A DNA stretch of 64,000 nt, taken from RGIG8497 sp045593265 (GTDB lineage: Bacteria; Bacillota; Clostridia; RGIG6154). A model generated the notes under the pieces. The model was not told where the DNA came from and did no database searches. It saw only the letters and a list, made by a program, of their open reading frames with translations. Location of the stretch: positions 33,759-97,758 of the forward strand of contig JAZNWH010000054.1 of NCBI GenBank assembly GCA_045593265.1. Reading direction: 5' to 3'. How positions within the stretch are numbered: position 1 is the first letter of the stretch; each line of letters opens with the position of its first letter. Position numbers and translations under genes: made by a program. Of this stretch, positions 9,661-17,335 are shown piece after piece.

Positions 9661-9849
9661 ATGGAAGATAAGCTCATTATAAATAAAAAGAATTTAAAAG
9701 GGGAAGACGGATATAAAACATTCTCTGTTCGTATAAAAGAAGATACTGTTATAAAACTGAATAAACTGTCAGAAGAAACAAATCGCTCAAGAAATGAGCT
9801 AATTAACATTTTATTGGATTATGCTATTGATAATAGCAAGGTGAAATAA
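9661..9849 (+). CDS. Ribbon-helix-helix DNA-binding protein
   Basis: 62 aa. YKTFSVRIKEDTVIKLNKL (about 19-37) is the beta strand and first helix of an RHH/Arc-MetJ fold, followed by SEETNRSRNELINILLDYAI. RBS GAGGTGAAC upstream. Its stop TAA shares a base with the ATG of the RAYT transposase, so the pair is coupled. It may repress the RAYT or hold REP DNA; alternatively it is an antitoxin-like orphan. Confidence 0.8.
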   Translation: MEDKLIINKKNLKGEDGYKTFSVRIKEDTVIKLNKLSEETNRSRNELINILLDYAIDNSKVK

Positions 9850-10343
9850 TGGATTTACCGAAACGCAAACCGACAAGATTGAAAGGATATGATTATTCTA
9901 CACCAGGAGCATATTTTATTACGATATGCGTAAAAGAGAGAAAAGAATTGTTGTCAAAAATTGTAGGGGACGATGCCCACATCGTCCCGGGGAATAGTCT
10001 ATCTAAAATCGGTTTGATATGTGATAAATATATTAATAATATAAACATTAAATACGAAAATGTAACAGTTGATAAATATGTGATAATGCCAAATCATATT
10101 CATTTTATTATATTTCTTCACGGGACGATGTGGGCATCGTCCCCTACAAAGAATATTGAAACAATCATTCGTTCTTTTAAAACAATGGTAACAAAAGAAA
10201 TTGGTTTTTCTATATGGCAGAGATCATATCACGACCATATCATTCGTGATGAAAAAGATTATCAGAAGATATGGGAATATATAGATACAAATCCATTAAA
10301 ATGGAATTTAGATTGTTTTTACAATGACGAAACCGAGGCGTGA
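9849..10343 (+). CDS. REP-associated tyrosine transposase (RAYT, Y1_Tnp)
   Basis: 164 aa, HUH-type Y1 transposase related to IS200/IS605 TnpA. It carries the N-terminal GAYFITICVKERK strand, the HUH motif MPNHIHFII (about 79-87) and a C-terminal helix WQRSYHDHIIRDEKDYQ with the likely nucleophile Tyr (about 128), then IDTNPLKWN. Two REP hairpins are embedded in frame (9961-9989 and 10121-10149), coding IVGDDAHIVPG and GTMWASSPT. The frame stays open, so the enzyme may be functional with these insertions in loops. RAYTs process single-stranded REP hairpins. Confidence 0.88.
   Translation: MDLPKRKPTRLKGYDYSTPGAYFITICVKERKELLSKIVGDDAHIVPGNSLSKIGLICDKYINNINIKYENVTVDKYVIMPNHIHFIIFLHGTMWASSPTKNIETIIRSFKTMVTKEIGFSIWQRSYHDHIIRDEKDYQKIWEYIDTNPLKWNLDCFYNDETEA
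9961..9989 (+). repeat. REP hairpin inside RAYT, copy 1
   Basis: GGGACGATG-CCCA-CATCGTCCC stem (9967-9988) preceded by TTGTAG. Same element as 8694-8720. It is read in frame as IVGDDAHIVP. Confidence 0.85.
10121..10149 (-). repeat. REP hairpin inside RAYT, copy 2 (inverted)
   Basis: Exact reverse complement of copy 1 over the hairpin plus the CTACAA flank (stem 10122-10143). Read in frame as GTMWASSPT. Confidence 0.85.
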
Positions 10344-10366
10344 ATTTCACACCTCGGTTTTACTGT
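10331..10366 (+). terminator. Terminator of RHH-RAYT operon
   Basis: AACCGAGG-GTG / CAC-CCTCGGTT stem with TTTTA after it, overlapping the RAYT stop codon. Confidence 0.8.
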
Positions 10367-10398
10367 CTTTACGGGTACCCCCCATAAGCACCTGCTTT

Positions 10399-12120
10399 TT
10401 ACTTGCTGTATTTTTCAAGAAGCGATAATGTGTTTGTGTAGCTTGGGAAGATTGCATAGTTTTCTTCGATGGGGATATCGAAGGTTTTGGAAGAGTTGGG
10501 TGTAGTTGCCTCTTGTTTGTAATGTAAGGTTATTACATATTTGTTATCCTGAGAATACAAAAGAGTCCATGCATCGGTGTTTTCGATATCTTTTTTCAGA
10601 GCATCGGTAAGGGCTGATATTTCTTCCTTTGAAACAAAGGCTTTTATAGGCTCCATATCCGACTTATTTATGAGAGTAAGCTCGCTGTAGCTTCTTTCTT
10701 CCTCTCTTAATATAGGCATATACAGAGATTTTAATTCTGTGTTTGCAATATCCGAAACAATTTTGTTATGATTTTCTCCAATAAGATAGCTTCTCTTTAA
10801 GGTTTCTCCATTTTTGAGATTATAAGTTATTACGATATCATGGTTTCCGTATCTTGGCTTAGAACTTGATGCAAGTGTTTTGTGGAAATTAATTATCTTT
10901 TTAATAGTTTCTCTGTTTGTGGCAAGAGGAGTATACTGGTCCTTATAATGAGCAACTCCTTCGGATGTGTAAGTGGTATTGTATGCATCGGTATGAGGAA
11001 TATGCATACGGGCATTTTCAAGATAGTAATATCCTGAATATTCGTAAACGATGCTTTCCACATCATCCTCAAGGGGAATTCGTTTCTGAAAGCCTGTTAT
11101 ATCCAAATCGAACACTAAGAACAGCACAAAAACCAAAGCAAGGAACATACCTATTGGCTTGTAAAGCTTGGGAACCTTAAAGCTTTTTGCAGAAATCATT
11201 GCAGAAATTACAATTCCCACAAGACCGAAAGGAATAAAGTAAAGGGCAGTCTGGTACATATCTGTGTTAACAGCAAGGAAATAAGCATAGCCTACAGCAC
11301 CGAAAACAAGACCCGAACCCATTATAAATATAAGCTTAAGCTTAGGAAATGCCACTATTTCGCTGTGGTTTTCCAGATTTCTTTTTTTGTACACTAAAAT
11401 TCCTGCAACAATAAAGACAACACATAAAATACTGTAAATTATTAAATGCAGAGGTGTACAGGGGTCCTTAAAGAAATATGCCTTCATAGTTACCAAGTCT
11501 GCATTGCTTAAATAAAAGCCGTGAAGCATTTCTGATGCAAAGCCTTTGAAGAAAACCTCCACACCAAGGGGCAGAAAATAGAATACATATGTAAACATAA
11601 AGCTCGCAAAGGTGTTTCCCATAAAGGTTGATACAAAGGATGCCATACAGAAAAATGTTATTCCGTAAGTCAGAGCTATATAAAAGCACTGATAGAGATT
11701 TCTGTTTGAAATTATATTTTCAACACCAAAACCTTTAACAATCAAAAATGATGCTAAAAGGTTAATCACAAGAGGAACAACAAACATTATAAGTCCCGTG
11801 AAAATATGAGAAAAATAAATAGTTGTTCTCGAATAAGGCAGTGAGTGGAAGAAGGTTACGTTTTTTCCTTTTTGCAGATAGGAAAATAACAGTGAGCCTA
11901 AAATTCCGCCCCCGATTATACCCATTAAAACAATAGCAAAATCGTTTACACCGATATAAATTTTATTGTCTGTATAAACAGAGGTCTGGTCCAGAATATC
12001 CAGAAATAGCATAAAGGTGTAGTTTAAAGCAATTAAAAGAGTAAAAATTGCTGAAATCCACCAATAGCGTTTAAAATCTGATTTTATTATACTTTTAGAG
12101 AATAATGTTTTCAAATTCAT
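10399..12120 (-). CDS. ABC transporter permease (ABC-2 type)
   Basis: 573 aa. The N-terminal half has about six membrane segments (FTLLIALNYTFMLFL, GGGILGSLLFSYL, LIMFVVPLVINLLAS and others) with an ABC-2 permease pattern (KNVTFFHSLPYSRTTIYFSH). Two to three further membrane segments follow to about residue 340, then a C-terminal extracytoplasmic region of about 230 aa. It starts inside the ATPase gene (26-bp overlap, AGGAGGC before the ATG). With the ATPase and the GntR gene it forms a YtrA-type operon, typically tied to cell-envelope stress or peptide antibiotics. Substrate unknown. Confidence 0.82.
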   Translation of the reverse strand: MNLKTLFSKSIIKSDFKRYWWISAIFTLLIALNYTFMLFLDILDQTSVYTDNKIYIGVNDFAIVLMGIIGGGILGSLLFSYLQKGKNVTFFHSLPYSRTTIYFSHIFTGLIMFVVPLVINLLASFLIVKGFGVENIISNRNLYQCFYIALTYGITFFCMASFVSTFMGNTFASFMFTYVFYFLPLGVEVFFKGFASEMLHGFYLSNADLVTMKAYFFKDPCTPLHLIIYSILCVVFIVAGILVYKKRNLENHSEIVAFPKLKLIFIMGSGLVFGAVGYAYFLAVNTDMYQTALYFIPFGLVGIVISAMISAKSFKVPKLYKPIGMFLALVFVLFLVFDLDITGFQKRIPLEDDVESIVYEYSGYYYLENARMHIPHTDAYNTTYTSEGVAHYKDQYTPLATNRETIKKIINFHKTLASSSKPRYGNHDIVITYNLKNGETLKRSYLIGENHNKIVSDIANTELKSLYMPILREEERSYSELTLINKSDMEPIKAFVSKEEISALTDALKKDIENTDAWTLLYSQDNKYVITLHYKQEATTPNSSKTFDIPIEENYAIFPSYTNTLSLLEKYSK

Positions 12121-12994
12121 AACCTTTGCCTCCTAATTCGTAAATAAATATTTCTTCAAGGGTAAGAGGAAGAATATCAAGTATTTTGGGTGAATACTTT
12201 TCTATTTCCTGAGTAATTTCTTCTGTCTGTCCCTGAACAATCAGTATGTTAACACTTCCGAATTTTTCTTCGTGAAGTATGTTAAGAGAGTTTTTAAGTT
12301 CGACAGGTATTTCTGCATCAAAAGCAACCTGAATTTTGTGGGCAGAGCCTTTCATATCGTCAAGTGCTTTTTCTAAAATAAGCTTGCCCTGATGCATAAT
12401 TCCAACGTGGTCGCACACATCCTCAAGTTCACGGAGATTGTGGCTTGATACAAGAACTGTTGTGTTATTCTCAGCTACGTCGGAAAGCATAAGTCTCCAT
12501 ACGTTTCTTCTCATTACAGGGTCAAGACCGTCAACAGGCTCGTCAAGGAGAAGAATTTCGGGTCTGGCACAAACTGCAAGCCAGAACGCAACCTGTTTTT
12601 GCATACCCTTTGAAAGCCGGCGAACCTTTCTGTTTACATCAATTTTGAAAATATCCTTAAGGCTTTCAAAACGTTCCCAACTCCACAAAGGATAGGTTTT
12701 TGCATAAAATTTTGCTGTGTCAAGTATTGAATACGTGGTAAAGAAGTATAAATCATCACTTATAAAAACAGTTTTGCTTTTAACAGATGCATTTTCGAAG
12801 ATTTTTTCTCCCATTACCAGTACATCACCATCAGTTTGCTTGTAAATTCCTGCAATAGCTTTCAGTATTGTTGTTTTTCCTGCTCCGTTAGGTCCTATAA
12901 GACCATATACTGCACCCTTTTGCACCGTAAGAGTGAGATTGTCAAGCGCTTTGAATTTATCAAAGGTCTTGGTAACATTTCTAACTTCAATCAT
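12095..12994 (-). CDS. ABC transporter ATP-binding protein
   Basis: 299 aa. Walker A GPNGAGKTT (about 37-45), signature LSKGMQKQ near 130, Walker B LLLDEPVDGLDP near 150, and a switch His in VLVSSHNL. ATG 12994 follows AAGGAGG at 8 nt; the longer frame to 13021 lies inside the upstream GntR gene. Overlaps GntR by 8 bp and the permease by 26 bp. It energises the membrane partner encoded just downstream. Confidence 0.9.
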   Translation of the reverse strand: MIEVRNVTKTFDKFKALDNLTLTVQKGAVYGLIGPNGAGKTTILKAIAGIYKQTDGDVLVMGEKIFENASVKSKTVFISDDLYFFTTYSILDTAKFYAKTYPLWSWERFESLKDIFKIDVNRKVRRLSKGMQKQVAFWLAVCARPEILLLDEPVDGLDPVMRRNVWRLMLSDVAENNTTVLVSSHNLRELEDVCDHVGIMHQGKLILEKALDDMKGSAHKIQVAFDAEIPVELKNSLNILHEEKFGSVNILIVQGQTEEITQEIEKYSPKILDILPLTLEEIFIYELGGKGYEFENIIL

Positions 12995-13367
12995 CGTTTT
13001 TTCCCTCCTTGTACTGGGCATCTAAAATATTTTTAATATCCTGATAATCTGCTCCTAAAAATTTAAGCTTTGAGATAATTGTTTTAAGCTCGTCTGTAAG
13101 CTCACTTGTGTCGTTTTTCTTAATGGCAGCCTCCCTGGGTGCAACAAAATTTCCCTTTGCACGCAAAGAGTAAATAAATCCCTCCTGTTCAAGCTCGTGA
13201 TAAGCTTTTTGTATTGTGTTGGGGTTGATTGCAAGAGTAGTTGCCAGCTCTCTTACCGAAGGAATTTTATCATTTTCCTTCAAAACACCGTTTATAACAA
13301 GATCTTTAATTTTTTCCTTTATCTGCTCGTAAACAGGTCTGCGGTCAGCATAATTAAGCTGAAACAT
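12987..13367 (-). CDS. GntR-family repressor, YtrA type
   Basis: 126 aa. Winged helix with VYEQIKEKIKDLVINGVL and IPSVRELATTLAINPNTIQKAYHELEQEGFIYS (about 12-70), then only a short C-terminal helix, the mark of the YtrA subfamily that lacks a large effector domain. First gene of the operon with ABC ATPase and permease. An inverted repeat GTGTACTA / TAGTACAC just upstream is the likely autoregulatory operator. Confidence 0.9.
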   Translation of the reverse strand: MFQLNYADRRPVYEQIKEKIKDLVINGVLKENDKIPSVRELATTLAINPNTIQKAYHELEQEGFIYSLRAKGNFVAPREAAIKKNDTSELTDELKTIISKLKFLGADYQDIKNILDAQYKEGKNDD

Positions 13368-13382
13368 ATCTTTCCTCCTTCC

Positions 13383-13414
13383 GTGTACTAACTGTACTAC
13401 TATAGATAGTACAC
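13383..13414. promoter_or_regulatory. YtrA-type operator
   Basis: GTGTACTA (13383-13390) and TAGTACAC (13407-13414) form a perfect 8-bp inverted repeat with 16-bp spacing, 15-46 bp before the GntR start codon. Similar dyads are known for YtrA regulators. Autorepression is inferred. Confidence 0.7.
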
Positions 13415-13463
13415 TAAAAATTTATTTTTGTCAATACTCAAAATGAAAAATTTTTCGTAAGTA

Positions 13464-13492
13464 TTGTAAAATGACGATTTTTATAGTATAAT
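13464..13492 (+). promoter_or_regulatory. Sigma-70-type promoter of the 13.5-kb RNA
   Basis: TTGTAA, 17-bp spacer, perfect TATAAT at 13487-13492. No coding sequence starts within 270 bp downstream, so it most likely drives the non-coding transcript. Confidence 0.7.
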
Positions 13493-13498
13493 AATTAA

Positions 13499-13729
13499 GC
13501 TACCACTTTTTTAATATTGCCGTAAAATCGGCAAATAATAGTTGAATAAATTTCATACCCGAGAGGTACGCTATTTGTAAAAAGCGTACACTCTTGTTTC
13601 GTCATACTCTTGGGTATAATTATTCGCTTGATGTTATGGTTAAAAAAGTGTGTAGCAACCTTTTGAAACAGAGTCCCTGCGTTTTTTTGTGCGTAGCTTC
13701 TCTTGTGAAAGGGAGCTGCGCACTTTTTT
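13499..13729 (+). ncRNA. Candidate rod-like structured RNA
   Basis: The 5' end GCTAC..CACTTTTTTAA (about 13499-13515) pairs with TTAAAAAAGTG..GTAGC (13640-13656). Inside are a TTGCCG/CGGCAA hairpin (13516-13533) and a long stem closed by ATACCC / GGGTAT with a GTACGCT/AGCGTAC tip (13572-13590). A strong terminator (13689-13723 plus T6) ends the transcript. The promoter, long rod and terminator recall 6S RNA, but the class is not proven. Its 3' shoulder holds the GTGTGTAGCAACC motif shared with 23.5 kb and 54.7 kb. Confidence 0.6.
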
Positions 13730-13767
13730 ATTATAATTAATAAAAAACAGAGATAAGGGAAATAAAA

Positions 13768-14343
13768 ATGAAAAAGAAAAAGGTATTATTAATTTTAGGA
13801 ATTGCAGTAGTAATGCTATTGTTAGGATATTTGGGGGACTTTGTTGTTAGTTTCCCATCTCCTGAAGAAGAACGGTGGCTCAATATGAAAAAGTTTTTTT
13901 ATGACGGAGATACATATACTGCCAAATTATTTGTTAAAATGGCAGATACTTATGGGGGAATACTGTCGGGTGAAGACCAGCAAACTTATATTTTCGATTT
14001 AAGAAGTAAGGAAGCATATGATGCAGGTCATATAGAAGGTGCAATCAATATTGATGCTGAAAAAGCTGATTTAGAATATATCATCGATAGAATACCAACG
14101 GATTATACTATATATGTTATTGGGGAAACCGATGAAGAAGCAAAAGCATTTATTACCAGGCTTAAAGAAGCTGACGAAGAAGAGTATTCCTTATACGCTA
14201 TCATTGGTGGATATGAGGAACTTAGAGAGACGAGAGGAATCAAAAAGTATATCACAACTCGCCCGGGATGTTTTGGCGATTTTTCCCGTACAGGAGCTAC
14301 AAAAAAATTTAAGGAGCTTCTAAGTAAACAAGAAGGCAAATAA
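13768..14343 (+). CDS. Membrane-anchored rhodanese-like protein
   Basis: 191 aa. An N-terminal membrane anchor (VLLILGIAVVMLLLGYL, 6-22) places the rest outside the membrane. A rhodanese fold follows: TYIFDLRSKEAYDAGHIEGAINID (about 72-95) is the hallmark. The active-site loop that normally reads xxYCxxGxRS is IYVIGETDEEAKAF, with no Cys, so sulfur transfer is unlikely and a binding role is more plausible. GGYEELRE matches the usual C-terminal rhodanese end. Single gene after the RNA terminator. Confidence 0.75.
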   Translation: MKKKKVLLILGIAVVMLLLGYLGDFVVSFPSPEEERWLNMKKFFYDGDTYTAKLFVKMADTYGGILSGEDQQTYIFDLRSKEAYDAGHIEGAINIDAEKADLEYIIDRIPTDYTIYVIGETDEEAKAFITRLKEADEEEYSLYAIIGGYEELRETRGIKKYITTRPGCFGDFSRTGATKKFKELLSKQEGK

Positions 14344-14410
14344 TTATTATAGCTTGCAACATAAATAACAAAATAAATGAATTTTTTTGTAAAACACGCA
14401 AGAAGCAAAT

Positions 14411-14452
14411 GGGACTGTAAAAACTATTGTTTTTACAGTCCCATCAGGTTTT
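14411..14452. terminator. Bidirectional terminator
   Basis: GGGACTGTAAAAAC / GTTTTTACAGTCCC, a 14-bp perfect stem between the convergent rhodanese-like gene and upp. Confidence 0.85.
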
Positions 14453-15081
14453 TATTTTGTACCGAAAATTCTGTCTCCGGCATCGCCGAGTCCGGGAACG
14501 ATATATCCGTTTTCGTTAAGCTTTTCGTCGATGTTGGCACAATAGATGTCCACATCAGGATGTGCTTTTGAAAGTGCTTCGACACCTTCGGGTGCAGCGA
14601 TTAAACAAAGAAAACGTATCTGTTTACCACCCTTTGCCTTAATTTGAGTAATTGCATCAATTGCAGAACCACCCGTTGCAAGCATTGGGTCAACCACAAC
14701 AATCATTCTTTCGTCAATATCAGGGGGAAGCTTACAGTAATAAGGATGGGGTACTAAGGTTTCCTCATCTCTGTACATACCGATATGTCCAACCTTTGCT
14801 ATTGGAATGATATTTAAAAAGCCATTTACCATACCAAGTCCTGCTCTTAAAATAGGAACAACAGCGAGCTTTTTGCCTGCAAGCATTTTACACTTTGTTT
14901 TAACAAGCGGTGTTTCTATTTCTACATCTTCCATAGGAAGATCACGAAGTGCCTCATAGCACATAAGCATTGTAATTTCTTCTACCGATTCACGAAACTC
15001 CTTATTCGAAGTTTCTTTCATACGCAAAACAGTTGTTTTGTGCTGAATAAGGGGATGGTCAAATATTGTAACTTTACTCAT
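14452..15081 (-). CDS. upp: Uracil phosphoribosyltransferase
   Basis: 209 aa. Converts uracil and PRPP to UMP in pyrimidine salvage. Typical start with FDHPLIQHKTTVLR, VPILRAGLGMV near 75-85, the PRPP-binding loop VVVDPMLATGGSA (about 127-139), and the uracil-binding end IVPGLGDAGDRIFGTK. Normal family length. Lies 14 bp after the uracil permease gene, so uptake and salvage form one operon. Confidence 0.97.
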   Translation of the reverse strand: MSKVTIFDHPLIQHKTTVLRMKETSNKEFRESVEEITMLMCYEALRDLPMEDVEIETPLVKTKCKMLAGKKLAVVPILRAGLGMVNGFLNIIPIAKVGHIGMYRDEETLVPHPYYCKLPPDIDERMIVVVDPMLATGGSAIDAITQIKAKGGKQIRFLCLIAAPEGVEALSKAHPDVDIYCANIDEKLNENGYIVPGLGDAGDRIFGTK

Positions 15082-15095
15082 TATTCCCTCCAGAA

Positions 15096-16439
15096 TTATT
15101 CTTCATTATTTCCTTTTGACACAATTAAGTTAGTGATAATACCTAAAATTAATGCACATGCGATAGTTGTAATCTTAACAGCACCAATCTGAAGTGCCAT
15201 ACCACCAATACCTGTGATAAGAATGACAGATACTACAAACAAGTTTTTATTAGCTGAAAGGTTAACACCTTGAATCATTTTAAGACCTGATACAGCAATG
15301 AAACCGTAAAGAGTAATACAAACACCACCCATTACACAAGCAGGAATGGTTGCAAGGAATGTTACGAACGGAGCAACAAAGGATGCAATAATTGAGATTA
15401 TTGCTGTTGTTATTATTGTAACAACAGATGCGTTTTTCGTAATAGCAACGCAAGCTACAGATTCACCATATGTTGTGTTAGGGCAACCTCCAAAAAATGC
15501 ACCTACAACAGAGCCTATGCCATCACCAAGCAAAGTTCTGTGGAGGCCCGGGTCTTCAAGAAGCTCCTGGTCTATAATACTTGAAAGGTTCTTGTGGTCT
15601 GCTATATGTTCTGCAAATACAACAAAAGCAACAGGAATATAGGCAACTGCAACTGTTGCTATATACTGACCGTCAATTCCTGACAAACCTTTTGCGGCAT
15701 TCAGAAAAGTAAAGTCAGGATACCACTGCATATTTTCAAAAAGACCGAAATTGATAATCTGTAATGTTTCGTTACCTGTCTTAATGCCGATAACTGTGAA
15801 AATTGCAGCAACAACATATCCTGCAAGGATACCAATAATGAAAGGAATAAGCTTAAGTCCTTTTTTACCGTATACTGAGCTTAACATAACGCCAAGAATT
15901 GTAACGATTGCACACACAAAACCAATCCAACCTTTTGCGTCCATAACATAAACTGAATTGGAAGCATCGTATGTGGCAAATTTCAAAACATCACCAACAG
16001 CATTACCTGCAAGTGAAAGACCGATAATTGCAACAGTAGGTCCGATAACTACTGCTGGCATAAGACGGCTTATCCAGTTAACGCCGGCAAACTTTACGAT
16101 AATTGCAATAATCACATAAACAAGAGCTGCAAAAGCAGCACCGATAATCAATCCTGCATAACCTGCTTCAACACTCACTGCACCGGCAAATGCAGCAAAC
16201 ATAGAACCGATGAAAGCAAATGAAGAGCCTAAAAATACAGGACTTCTGAATTTTGTAAAAAGTAAATAAATAATTGTACCTATACCTGCACCAAAAAGTG
16301 CCGCTGACTGAGACATACCGTTGCCGATAATTGCAGGAACTGCGATTGTTGCCGCTAAAATTGCAAGCAACTGCTGAAAAGCAAAAATCAGAACCTGTCC
16401 GAATTTGGGTTTATCTTTAACCCCGTAAATCATTTTCAT
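15096..16439 (-). CDS. uraA: Uracil/xanthine permease (NAT/NCS2 family)
   Basis: 447 aa. A multi-pass membrane proton symporter for uracil, by similarity and by its coupling to upp. It starts MIYGVKDKPKFGQVLIFAFQQLLA, contains QSAALFGAGIGT near 47, the NCS2 motif VVFAEHIADHKNLSSII near 270-286 with conserved Glu, and GGCPNTTYGE near 318. ATG 16439 is chosen because GGGGTG lies ahead and family members begin with this motif; a longer frame to 16508 adds a non-conserved stretch. Confidence 0.92.
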   Translation of the reverse strand: MKMIYGVKDKPKFGQVLIFAFQQLLAILAATIAVPAIIGNGMSQSAALFGAGIGTIIYLLFTKFRSPVFLGSSFAFIGSMFAAFAGAVSVEAGYAGLIIGAAFAALVYVIIAIIVKFAGVNWISRLMPAVVIGPTVAIIGLSLAGNAVGDVLKFATYDASNSVYVMDAKGWIGFVCAIVTILGVMLSSVYGKKGLKLIPFIIGILAGYVVAAIFTVIGIKTGNETLQIINFGLFENMQWYPDFTFLNAAKGLSGIDGQYIATVAVAYIPVAFVVFAEHIADHKNLSSIIDQELLEDPGLHRTLLGDGIGSVVGAFFGGCPNTTYGESVACVAITKNASVVTIITTAIISIIASFVAPFVTFLATIPACVMGGVCITLYGFIAVSGLKMIQGVNLSANKNLFVVSVILITGIGGMALQIGAVKITTIACALILGIITNLIVSKGNNEE

Positions 16440-16557
16440 ATCTTTACACCCCTGTAAAAATTTTTTTATTTCATTAGTTAATATAACAAAATTATCATTG
16501 TTTGTCAACCGAAAAACAGAAGATATGACAAAATTCTATTAAAAAAATAATGTGATA

Positions 16558-17280
16558 TTATACCTGTGCACCGGCACCCTCGCCGCCAAAGAATTCGCTG
16601 TATAATCCTGAGTTCGAAACAGGTTCATTTTTAATATATAAATGGGAGGTATCACCCATTTGCTTGCATTTAAAAACAAATTCACCCTTTACTCTTTCTT
16701 CTGTTATAAATTCGGTAACAGAAGATGTGGGAAGAAACATAGTTTGCCACAAAAGAACAGGGGAAATTCCTGTTAAGTGGGAGCTGATTACCATACCGAC
16801 AGCAAAATGACAGAAAAGAGCAATTGTGTTATTGTTGTTTTCGCCTTTATAGATGATGTTTTCTCTTTTTGCACCGTGGTGTGCCAACAGCATATCAAGA
16901 TTTTGTGTAACAAAGTTATATTTTTCAGGCATATTTTCCGATGAATACAAAGCACTTTCTTCCCAGGTGTTAATGTTGAAAATTTCTGTTTCCTTTTGCC
17001 AAATTCTCGGCAAAATGTTCCATGTATGTCTTGTTACACCGTCTAAATTTAATTTTCCCTCGAATTCGGTCATCCAATCACATATTGTTATTTCTTTGTT
17101 GATTTTTTCAGCAGTAGGCTTTGCTGTTAAAACAGCCCTGGTGAGAGGGGAAGAATAAATGTGTGTTATGTTGCTGTTTTCCAATCTTTGTGAAAGATAT
17201 TCAGCTTCCCTGAATCCTTTTTGAGTCAATGTGTTGTTGGGGTAATCAGGTTCGGCGTGTCTTATAAGAAGTATTCGCAT
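16558..17280 (-). CDS. Histidine phosphatase family protein
   Basis: 240 aa. The N-terminal MRILLIRHAEPDYP is the RHG phosphohistidine motif; SSPLTRAVLTA (about 47-57) holds the second Arg; the second catalytic His is in ALFCHFAVGM (about 165). A phosphoglycerate-mutase-like fold that usually dephosphorylates small metabolites. ATG 17280 is preferred because RHG proteins start here and GAAAGG precedes it. Neighbours give no substrate. Confidence 0.85.
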   Translation of the reverse strand: MRILLIRHAEPDYPNNTLTQKGFREAEYLSQRLENSNITHIYSSPLTRAVLTAKPTAEKINKEITICDWMTEFEGKLNLDGVTRHTWNILPRIWQKETEIFNINTWEESALYSSENMPEKYNFVTQNLDMLLAHHGAKRENIIYKGENNNNTIALFCHFAVGMVISSHLTGISPVLLWQTMFLPTSSVTEFITEERVKGEFVFKCKQMGDTSHLYIKNEPVSNSGLYSEFFGGEGAGAQV

Positions 17281-17335
17281 ATAGTAAAACCTTTCTTTAA
17301 AAATATTTGCAGACAAAATAAAAACTAAAACAAAT

